DNA of 64,000 nucleotides from contig NZ_CBDDBS010000002.1 of NCBI RefSeq assembly GCF_965225875.1, forward strand, positions 3,658,001 through 3,722,000, in the 5' to 3' direction. The notes under the pieces were generated by a model. The model had not been told where the DNA came from. It saw nothing but the letters and a program-made list of their open reading frames with translations, and made no database searches. The stretch comes from Haliscomenobacter sp965225875 (GTDB lineage Bacteria > Bacteroidota > Bacteroidia > Chitinophagales > Saprospiraceae). This document shows, piece after piece, positions 1-6,866 of the stretch (the first letter of the stretch is position 1; every line of letters begins with the position of its first letter). The position numbers and the translations under genes are program-made.

Positions 1-111
1 TTGATTGTAGACCCTGCCTCGTCTGGAGGGCATTTAGGGTTGCGTTAAAAAATGATTATTTGGTTTTACCTGGCTTAGGCTGAGCTGCCGCTTTGTATGA
101 CGCAAAAAATT

Positions 112-199
112 ACTTCCCGATTTTTTTAGAGGGTTTTGAATAGGAAGCTCACTTGAAATGAAGCGTTCGACTTCCTATTCAAAACCCAAATCGGGAAGT
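112..199. terminator. Large inverted repeat at the end of the tsdA-like gene
   Basis: Left arm 112-147 and right arm 171-199 pair over almost their whole length (ACTTCCCGATTT against AAATCGGGAAGT, and GGGTTTTGAATAGGAAG against CTTCCTATTCAAAACCC), with a short bulge and a loop of about 23 bases. The right arm touches the TAA stop codon of the minus-strand cytochrome gene at 199-201. Its position suggests a transcription terminator or 3'-end stabilising hairpin. Upstream bases 1-111 hold no gene that I recognise. Confidence 0.6.
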
Positions 200-1263
200 T
201 AATTTTTCTGCTTTAATATGGGTTGAAAAGGCCCAAATTTGTGTTGCTGTTCTGAAAATCCATCCGTGTAAGGGCCAAAAGGATGATCAACGGGCTTTTT
301 GGAAATATCCGGCCAGTCTTGCGGCACATCTTTGTGGGGGCGACTTTGGGAGTTGACAAAGGCGGCCACATCCCAGGCTTCTTCGTCGCTCAACTGGGCT
401 GAGGTGTGACTCACTCCAAGCGGCATGTTGTACTTGGCGTATTTGGCAAAATTGCTAACGCGGTACAATCCGGCCCCGTCGTTGTAGCTGTTTTTTCCCC
501 ACAAGGGCGGGTATACGTATTCGTTACGGGGCGTATTTTTCAGACCAGCGCCGTTGGCCTGATGGCAGCTTTGACATTTGTCGACATAGACCAGCTTGCC
601 TTTGGCCGGGTCAGCAGCCCGATCGAGAAAAGAAAGTTCTTTGAGCCCCGAGCCTTCTGCTTTTTCACCTTTGGGGACTTCTTTGCCCAAAAATTCAATA
701 TAGGCTTTGATGGCTTGCATCTCCTTACCGAGCGTGTCGAGTTCCATGCCATTGAGGCTGCGTTGAAAGCAGTCGTTCACCCGTTTGTAAATGTTTTCGA
801 CACTACCACTTCTGGCACGCATCTTTGGGTAGGTAGAGGCGACCGAGCCATAGTTGTTGCCAAAAACTTTGGTGCCCGCATCCAGGTGACAGTTTTGGCA
901 GTTCATGCCATTGCTCATGGCTTTGACTGAACCTTTTGGCCCCAAGTATCTGGCAGTATGGGCAATCAGTTGTCGACCATAATTGACCTGTTCACGCTGT
1001 TTAGAGTCGCTGATTTCACTCAATTTGGGCGCAGTCCAAAAGGTACTGCTTGCAGCACTGGCCAATACAAGTTTCTCATCAGGCATTTCCACCTTTGGGT
1101 TAGGAGTGGTCACCCGATCAAAAAAAGTCATCAGATCATCGTTAAACACAAAAACCAGGGTCATTAAAATCATGCCTACAAATAGGATGGATACAGCATT
1201 GGTCAAAAGCTGGATGGTTTGTAACATCCCTCGGTCGAATGAATCTTTTCCTTCGTTTTTCAT
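199..1263 (-). CDS. tsdA: Dihaem cytochrome c, TsdA-like thiosulfate dehydrogenase, membrane-anchored
   Basis: Likely oxidises thiosulfate to tetrathionate (or the reverse) on the outer face of the inner membrane. Numbering from the TTG start at 1284, the protein has a membrane segment at about 28-48, haem site CQNCH at 129-133, haem site CQSCH at 237-241, and an NMP motif with Met287 as probable axial ligand of haem 2. Cys172 in RVNDCFQRSLNG matches the position of the cysteine that ligates the active-site haem in TsdA, the most specific hint of family. The C-terminal PFGPYTDGFSEQQHKFGPF block is also typical. I chose the ATG at 1263 because the longer frame begins with TTG and adds only seven residues. 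It is divergent from the rhodanese/Soe/SulP genes, which supports a sulfur role. A generic dihaem electron-transfer cytochrome is the alternative. Confidence 0.75.
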   Translation of the reverse strand: MKNEGKDSFDRGMLQTIQLLTNAVSILFVGMILMTLVFVFNDDLMTFFDRVTTPNPKVEMPDEKLVLASAASSTFWTAPKLSEISDSKQREQVNYGRQLIAHTARYLGPKGSVKAMSNGMNCQNCHLDAGTKVFGNNYGSVASTYPKMRARSGSVENIYKRVNDCFQRSLNGMELDTLGKEMQAIKAYIEFLGKEVPKGEKAEGSGLKELSFLDRAADPAKGKLVYVDKCQSCHQANGAGLKNTPRNEYVYPPLWGKNSYNDGAGLYRVSNFAKYAKYNMPLGVSHTSAQLSDEEAWDVAAFVNSQSRPHKDVPQDWPDISKKPVDHPFGPYTDGFSEQQHKFGPFQPILKQKN

Positions 1264-1290
1264 AAAACCATTTTGTGCGATCAAAAATTC

Positions 1291-1414
1291 AGTAGGGCGA
1301 TAAAAAATAAGTGCTCATTTTGCCAAAGGATTAGATGAGTAAGCGATTCATTTTAAGTGCCTTATCTAATTCTTGGCTCAAGAAAAATGAGCACTTATTT
1401 TTGCCCCACTACTA
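1291..1414. repeat. Imperfect palindromic element, copy 1 of 2 (family I)
   Basis: Outer arms at about 1291-1321 and 1384-1414 pair through AATAAGTGCTCATTTT and its complement; inner arms pair through GCCAAAGGATTAGAT and ATCTAATTCTTGGC. The whole stretch aligns with 12413-12540, sharing the blocks CAAAGGATTAGAT, TGCCTTATCTAAT and CTTATTTTTGCCCCACTACT (split by small differences). Both copies lie just upstream of a minus-strand gene in the same orientation. It carries no reading frame and resembles a miniature mobile or REP-type element. Confidence 0.65.
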
Positions 1415-1521
1415 GGAGCTGCATGGCGTGTACAGCGCTTTTTTTTAAGCAGTAGGTTTGTTTGGGTCAAAAGAGGTGGATGAAATTTTTGTTAAAAGTA
1501 TTCGCTTGGGCTTGAAAGAAA

Positions 1522-1537
1522 TGTGACGCTGGTCACA
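1522..1537. promoter_or_regulatory. Candidate Crp/Fnr-family operator 1
   Basis: TGTGA-CGCTGG-TCACA is a perfect 5-6-5 palindrome of the Crp-type consensus. It lies in the divergent region between the tsdA-like gene and the rhodanese/soe genes, about 155 bases before the rhodanese ATG. A Crp/Fnr regulator gene is present elsewhere in the window (49987-50688), but no link is shown. Confidence 0.5.
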
Positions 1538-1603
1538 AAGAGCTGAAATTTTATTTTGAATAAACCTTAATCTACAAAATAGCGCTGGCGATTTTTTTTG
1601 CAA

Positions 1604-1619
1604 AGTGATCTGTTTCACA
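1604..1619. promoter_or_regulatory. Candidate Crp/Fnr-family operator 2
   Basis: AGTGA-TCTGTT-TCACA is a second near-perfect palindrome with the same 5-6-5 spacing, centred 82 bases from the first and 72 bases upstream of the rhodanese ATG at 1684. Two such sites in one 420-base divergent intergenic region make chance less likely, though the sites themselves are short. Confidence 0.45.
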
Positions 1620-1683
1620 GAACAGCTTGTCAAAGCCTCCGAGTTTTGTACCATTAGTTGAACACCATCAAAAATTGACCACA

Positions 1684-2016
1684 ATGAGTCTTTTTCAATC
1701 TCTTTTTGGTACAGCGAACAGCAAGTACCAAAATATTAAAGCCGAGGAGTTTTTAAAAATTGCCGAAAATACTACGGATGCGATAATCCTGGACGTACGT
1801 ACACCTGCAGAAGTTGCTGGTGGAAAACTGCCTGGTTCAATGAACATTGACATTTTTTCGCGCAGTTTTCTGGCCAATATCGATAAGCTGGACAAAGAGA
1901 AAACTTATCTCGTTTATTGCCGCAGTGGCAATCGGAGTGGGCAGGCCTGCAACATTATGGCAGGGCGTGGATTTACCAAGTTGTACAATTTGTCGGGTGG
2001 GATAACTGGCATGTAG
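1684..2016 (+). CDS. Single-domain rhodanese-like sulfurtransferase
   Basis: A 110-residue rhodanese domain. The catalytic loop is CRSGNRS with Cys79, preceded by the LDVRTPAEVAGG motif. Members take sulfane sulfur onto the cysteine as a persulfide and hand it on. There is no signal peptide, so it should be cytoplasmic. The frame is open from 1627, but the ATG at 1684 gives the normal start of a one-domain rhodanese and was chosen. It is the first plus-strand gene of the sulfur island, 237 bases ahead of the fused FeS/NrfD subunit, so it may feed sulfur towards the sulfite-oxidising enzyme; that role is inferred from position. Confidence 0.85.
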   Translation: MSLFQSLFGTANSKYQNIKAEEFLKIAENTTDAIILDVRTPAEVAGGKLPGSMNIDIFSRSFLANIDKLDKEKTYLVYCRSGNRSGQACNIMAGRGFTKLYNLSGGITGM

Positions 2017-2253
2017 GTATCACAAGATTTGGTTGGGTTTTATTTTCAAAGATTGGCTCGGAGTTTTATTTCAATTCCGGGCTTATTTTTTATGAATACA
2101 TGAACATTTTTTCATGTTTTGAAAAATTAAAATTATATTTGTTATCAGCGCTTCAGGTCAGCACAAGAAGTGCATCAAAGAATCGTGCACACGTAAAAAT
2201 TTGAATTTGCTGGTTTATTTGAAGTAAATTGATGAACTCCTAAACCAGATGCC

Positions 2254-3897
2254 ATGAAGTTCGGATTTGTCATCGATAACCGCAAATGTATTGGTTGCCA
2301 CGCCTGCACCACAGCCTGCAAGCAGGAGCACGAAGTACCCGTCGGGGTATTCCGGACCTGGGTCAAACAGGTTGAAAAAGGGCTTTTTCCCAATACCCGG
2401 CGCGTCTTCTCCGTTATGCGTTGCAACCACTGCACAGATGCCCCCTGTGTGGAAATTTGCCCAGTGGAAGCCCTGCATTTTCGGGAAGATGGAATCGTGG
2501 ATTTTGACAAAAACCGCTGCATCGGTTGCAAATCCTGTATGCAAGCCTGCCCTTACGATGCCCTGTACATCGATCCCGAAAGCCGCACCGCCGCCAAATG
2601 CAACTACTGCGCCCACCGTGTGGATGTGGGCCTGGAACCTGCCTGTGTGAATGTTTGCCCAGAGCATGCTATCATTTCTGGCGATATGGAAGATCCCCTT
2701 TCGGAAATCGCCCAACTATTGTCTCGCGAACAAGTCACTGCCCGCAAAGTGTCCAAAGGCACCCGCCCCAACCTGTTTTACATCAATGGCGACGACCACA
2801 ACCTCATTCCCACCGCAGTCGACAAAGGGGCAACGATGGGGGTAAGTGCCCAGGCACGTGGGGTAGGCCATTACGCCAAGAACACCGAAAAAATGGCCTA
2901 CAATGGTAGCGATCTCATCGCTACTGTGCTGGAGGCTCAAGGCAATACTTACGAAACTTCAGAATTAAAACAACGTGGACAAGCAGTCAAATCAGTTGAA
3001 GCACTGATGGGCAGCGAAGCAAAACGATATTATGATGCGCCAAGTAAAGGCATCATGTGGGGCTGGGAAGTATGGAGTTACGTGACCACTAAAGCGGTTG
3101 CAGCGGGTGTGTTTTTGATTCCATTTTTATTCTGGATACTCGGTGAAACCGATGTGATCACCACCCAGCAATTCGTGGTGATGCTTGGTACAGCCCTGTT
3201 TTTTCTTTTGGCAACTACTGCTTTGTTGGTTAAAGATCTGGACCAGCCCATGCGGTTTTTATACGTGATTTTGCGGCCGCAGTGGCGTTCATGGTTGGTC
3301 AAAGGTGGATATGCTCTGAGTCTGTACGGTGGCCTGCTGACCGCTTTGCTGGCCATTTTTATGTTAAAAATCCAAGTGTCCAATATCGTTATGGCAAGCC
3401 TGATGTGGTTTGCCGGATTGGCTGCTTTGGTGACTGCTGTGTATACCGCCTTCTTATTTGCCCAAGCCAAAGGCCGGGATTTTTGGCAAAGCCCTATGCT
3501 GGTACTGCACATGTTGGGGCACTCTTTTGCAGCTGGCGCAGCGGTACTGTTGGTGCTCGCTTCTTTGGATCAGCAAGCAATAAGTTGGGCGGGTCGAATG
3601 GGGGCTATCCTCAGTTTTACCCTGCTGCTCAACCTGATTTTGGTTTTCCTGGAACTGAGCATAACGCACCCAACCCAGGATGCCAAACTGGTGGTCAAAA
3701 TGATCTTGAAAGGGCAGTACCGCAAGTTGTTTTGGTTCGTCAGCATTGGCCTGGGCATTTTTGTCCCCGTACTGTTGATCAATCTGGCAGGTGGCGACTT
3801 TTGGGCCAATCTCGGAGCAGCTGTGCTCAGTTTGATTGGTATTTTTTATACGGAAAAAATTTGGGTGGAAGCACCACAACGGATACCACTAAGTTGA
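2254..3897 (+). CDS. Fused four-cluster ferredoxin subunit and NrfD-type membrane anchor (SoeB-SoeC-like)
   Basis: Electron-transfer and quinone-side subunit of a molybdopterin oxidoreductase. The N-terminal part holds four cysteine groups for four [4Fe-4S] clusters: C12/15/18/22, C57/60/65/69, C89/92/95/99 and C116/119/131/135. After a linker of roughly 120 residues, residues from about 265 to the end form an eight-or-so-helix NrfD/PsrC/DmsC-type membrane domain starting at the WGWEVWSY segment. In SoeABC, Psr and Dms enzymes these are two separate proteins; here they are one 547-residue chain. It is followed 104 bases later by the catalytic subunit. Its stop codon TGA lies inside the left arm of a hairpin element (3893-3994). 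Assignment to sulfite rather than polysulfide or another substrate is inferred from the neighbours. Confidence 0.8.
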   Translation: MKFGFVIDNRKCIGCHACTTACKQEHEVPVGVFRTWVKQVEKGLFPNTRRVFSVMRCNHCTDAPCVEICPVEALHFREDGIVDFDKNRCIGCKSCMQACPYDALYIDPESRTAAKCNYCAHRVDVGLEPACVNVCPEHAIISGDMEDPLSEIAQLLSREQVTARKVSKGTRPNLFYINGDDHNLIPTAVDKGATMGVSAQARGVGHYAKNTEKMAYNGSDLIATVLEAQGNTYETSELKQRGQAVKSVEALMGSEAKRYYDAPSKGIMWGWEVWSYVTTKAVAAGVFLIPFLFWILGETDVITTQQFVVMLGTALFFLLATTALLVKDLDQPMRFLYVILRPQWRSWLVKGGYALSLYGGLLTALLAIFMLKIQVSNIVMASLMWFAGLAALVTAVYTAFLFAQAKGRDFWQSPMLVLHMLGHSFAAGAAVLLVLASLDQQAISWAGRMGAILSFTLLLNLILVFLELSITHPTQDAKLVVKMILKGQYRKLFWFVSIGLGIFVPVLLINLAGGDFWANLGAAVLSLIGIFYTEKIWVEAPQRIPLS

Positions 3898-3994
3898 GAA
3901 AGTCGAGGCTCCTGCAGCGTTTTTGACAAAGACCTTGTCCAAGTCGCTGCGGTAGCCTCAACCTTCATCGACCTCCCTCAACCTTCTCAACTCC
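3893..3994. repeat. Hairpin element A1, between the two Soe-like genes
   Basis: The core GAGGCTCCTGCAGCG ... CGCTGCGGTAGCCTC pairs around a small loop with TTGACAA and TTGTCCAA. The right flank repeats words of the type TCAACCTTC / TCGACCTCC / TCAACCTTCTCAAC, while the left flank keeps only one GTTGAGAAAG. The core recurs at 15153-15267 and 16486-16596. This copy supplies the stop codon of the upstream gene and lies inside a co-directional gene pair, so it could act as a processing or attenuation hairpin. Confidence 0.6.
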
Positions 3995-4001
3995 AACCAA
4001 T

Positions 4002-6866
4002 ATGGCCTACAAACATAAACCTTCCCTCATCGAACGCATTGCTGAAGGCATCGGGCTCATCCCCAATTTGCACCAGGAAGAGGACTATGCGCCCAAGGTA
4101 AACAGCCTGACTGAGCCCGGCGACCTGACCAAATTTCCGCCCCCCGACCAATGGGACAATTGGACCGAATACGAGGCCAAAGCCTGGCCCAAAAAGCAAA
4201 AAAAGACTTATTCCATAGTACCTACCACCTGCTTCAATTGCGAGAGTGCTTGTGGCTTGTTGAGTTACATCGACAAGGAGACCAACGAGGTGCGCAAGTT
4301 TGAAGGCAATCCCTGGCACCCTGGCAGCCGGGGCCGCAATTGCGCCAAGGGCCCGGCTACCATCAACCAAATCAACGACCCTGACCGTATTCTCTACCCC
4401 CTCAAACGCAGTGGCAAAAGAGGTGAAGGCAAATGGGATCGCGTAAGCTGGGATGAGGTGCTGGATGACATCGCTGGACGCATGCGCAAAGCCTTGCAAG
4501 AAGGCCGAAACAACGAAATTGCCTACCACGTAGGCCGGCCTGGCCACGAGGGCTACATGGATCGGGTACTGCAAGCCTGGGGAGTGGATGGACACAACAG
4601 CCATACCAACATTTGTTCCTCGGGTGCCCGTTTTGGCTACGCCATCTGGTATGGGCACGACCGCCCTTCTCCCGATCACGCCAACGCCAAAGCGATGTTG
4701 CTGCTATCGGCGCACCTAGAAAGTGGGCATTATTTTAACCCCCATGCCCAACGCATTATTGAGGCAAAAATGAAGGGGGCCAAGTTGATTGTGATGGATC
4801 CCCGTTTGTCCAATACCGCGAGTATGGCGGATTATTGGTTGCCAACTTATCCCGGTTCAGAGGCTGCAATATTGTTGTCTTTGGCCAGAGAATTGATCAT
4901 CAACGGCTGGTACAATCGGGATTATGTCGAAAACTGGGTCAATTGGGACGAATACCTCAAAGCAGCATACCCCGACAAGGAATGTACCTTTGAAAACTTT
5001 ATTGAAACCCTGAAAGAAGTTTACGCTGAATACACCCCCGAATACGCTGAAGCCGAAACGGGTGTACCTGCAACCACCACCCGGGAAGTAGCCAAAGTGA
5101 TTGCCGAAGCGGGTACCCGTTTTGCTACCCACAACTGGCGTTCGGCGGGCTCGGGCAATCTGGGGGGCTGGGCGGTGGCGCGTTGTTTGCATTTTTTGAA
5201 TGTGCTGATGGGGGCAGTGGGCACCGAAGGGGGGACTTCTCCGAATACCTGGAACAAGTACCATCCCCATTTTTTTGACCATCCACCTGCCCAGAAGTTT
5301 TGGAACGAGTTGCATTTCCCCAAAGAATATCCCCTGGCCTTTTTTGAAATGTCCTTCCTCTTGCCCCACATGCTTAAAGAAGGCCGAGGCTTTATGGATG
5401 TGTATTTTTCCAGGGTGTTCAACCCCGTTTGGACCTACCCAGATGGCTTTTCTTGGATTGAGAGTTTTAGCGATGAAAAGCAGTTTGGCCTGCACGCTGC
5501 CCTGACCCCAATCTGGAGCGAAACCGCTTTTTTTGCGGATTACGTGCTGCCAATGGGCTTGGCCTCCGAGCGGCATGATTTGAATACCTATGAAACCCAC
5601 GCTGGAGTATGGATTGCCTTCCGCCAACCCGTCTTGCGGGAAAAAGCCCGACGCGACGGTAAGCCTGTAAACTTTACTTATGAATCAAACCCTGGCGAAG
5701 TTTGGGAAGAAGATGAATTTTGGATCGAACTTTCCTGGCGCATCGACCCTGATGGCTCATTGGGCATCAAGGAACACTTCATTTCACCTTATCGGCCTGG
5801 TGAAAAAATCACTGTAGACGAATATTATCAATACATTTTTGAGCATACCAAGGGCTTGCCTGAAGCGGCAGCCAAAGAGGGGCTTAGCGCGCTGGATTAC
5901 ATGCGCAAGTATGGTGCTTTTCTGGTAGAGCCCTCCGTATACGAAAAGAACCTCCGCGAACTCAGTGCCAAAGAATTGGAAGGTACAGAGGTGAATCCTT
6001 TGACCCAAACCATTCAGAAAAAGGGCAAAACTGTCGGCCTGATGCACCAGGGCAAACCCGTGGAAGGCTTCCCAACGCCCTCGGGCAAAAACGAGTTTTT
6101 TAGCCAAACCATGGTCGACTGGAAATGGCCTGAATACGCCATCCCGGTGTACATCAAGAGCCATATCCACGAGGAAACGATGGATCGGGAAAAAGGAGAG
6201 TACCCGCTGGTGCCCACTTTCCGCATCCCAACTTTGATCCACTCCCGCTCCGGCAACGCCAAATGGCTGTACGAACTCAGCAACCACAATCCGATTTGGA
6301 TGCATACCGAAGACGCCGCAAAATTTGGCGTTGAAACCGGCGATTTGTTGCGCATCAATACTGAAATTGGTTATTTTGTGGACAAGGTATGGGTGACGGA
6401 AGGCATGAAACCCGGAGTAGTCGCTTGCTCGCACCACCTGGGGCGCTGGCGGCGACTGAGCGATCCGGCAGGCAACCGTTGGGCTACCGCGGTAGTGAAC
6501 ATTGAAACCGATGGTAATGGTGCCTGGAAAATGAAACAAATTCAGGGCATACAACCCTTTACCAGTAAAGATGCCGATAGTTCGCGCATTTTTTGGAGTG
6601 ATGGCGGAGTGCACCAAAACATCACCTTCCCCGTACACCCCGACCCAATTTCGGGCATGCACTGTTGGCACCAGAAAGTACGCATTGAACGGGCGCAGGC
6701 AGGAGATGAATATGGCGACATTTTTGTAGACACGAAGAAGTCCTTCGAAGTGTACAAAAAATGGATGGAAATGGCGCGACCTGCCCCCGGACCCAAGGGC
6801 CTGCGCAGGCCCCTCTGGATTAAACGGGCACTACGACCAGCTGAAGAAACTTTTTACATCAAATAA
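4002..6866 (+). CDS. soeA: Molybdopterin oxidoreductase catalytic subunit, SoeA-like (sulfite dehydrogenase, quinone)
   Basis: Catalytic subunit of the DMSO-reductase superfamily, 954 residues. A [4Fe-4S] site is formed by C77, C80, C84 and C114; the probable molybdenum ligand is C205 in HTNICSSG. The C-terminal third has the usual cap domain binding the second pterin. The N-terminus (MAYKHKPSLIERIAEG) has no twin-arginine signal, so the enzyme should sit on the cytoplasmic side, as known for SoeABC and unlike PsrA, PhsA, TtrA or ArxA. Size also fits SoeA. Expected reaction: sulfite to sulfate with electrons passed through the fused SoeBC protein to quinone. The following SulP gene begins on the last base of its stop codon. 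Substrate remains an inference; a polysulfide- or arsenite-type enzyme is the alternative. Confidence 0.7.
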   Translation: MAYKHKPSLIERIAEGIGLIPNLHQEEDYAPKVNSLTEPGDLTKFPPPDQWDNWTEYEAKAWPKKQKKTYSIVPTTCFNCESACGLLSYIDKETNEVRKFEGNPWHPGSRGRNCAKGPATINQINDPDRILYPLKRSGKRGEGKWDRVSWDEVLDDIAGRMRKALQEGRNNEIAYHVGRPGHEGYMDRVLQAWGVDGHNSHTNICSSGARFGYAIWYGHDRPSPDHANAKAMLLLSAHLESGHYFNPHAQRIIEAKMKGAKLIVMDPRLSNTASMADYWLPTYPGSEAAILLSLARELIINGWYNRDYVENWVNWDEYLKAAYPDKECTFENFIETLKEVYAEYTPEYAEAETGVPATTTREVAKVIAEAGTRFATHNWRSAGSGNLGGWAVARCLHFLNVLMGAVGTEGGTSPNTWNKYHPHFFDHPPAQKFWNELHFPKEYPLAFFEMSFLLPHMLKEGRGFMDVYFSRVFNPVWTYPDGFSWIESFSDEKQFGLHAALTPIWSETAFFADYVLPMGLASERHDLNTYETHAGVWIAFRQPVLREKARRDGKPVNFTYESNPGEVWEEDEFWIELSWRIDPDGSLGIKEHFISPYRPGEKITVDEYYQYIFEHTKGLPEAAAKEGLSALDYMRKYGAFLVEPSVYEKNLRELSAKELEGTEVNPLTQTIQKKGKTVGLMHQGKPVEGFPTPSGKNEFFSQTMVDWKWPEYAIPVYIKSHIHEETMDREKGEYPLVPTFRIPTLIHSRSGNAKWLYELSNHNPIWMHTEDAAKFGVETGDLLRINTEIGYFVDKVWVTEGMKPGVVACSHHLGRWRRLSDPAGNRWATAVVNIETDGNGAWKMKQIQGIQPFTSKDADSSRIFWSDGGVHQNITFPVHPDPISGMHCWHQKVRIERAQAGDEYGDIFVDTKKSFEVYKKWMEMARPAPGPKGLRRPLWIKRALRPAEETFYIK

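Noticed and set aside
1295..1414. GTGGGGCAAAA in family I elements as a copy of the ECF motif GTGGGGTAAAA
   Set aside because: No GTCT at the 12-base spacing, and the similarity is limited to one short block inside a palindrome.
2134..2141. TATATTTG as a Bacteroidota -7 promoter element for the soeBC gene
   Set aside because: It matches TAnnTTTG, but no TTTG lies at the required 19-21 base distance; the only nearby TTTG is 12 bases away.
4002..6866. Polysulfide, thiosulfate or tetrathionate reductase (PsrA/PhsA/TtrA) as the main call
   Set aside because: Those subunits carry a Tat signal and act in the periplasm; this protein has none. The possibility is kept as an alternative in the feature entry.
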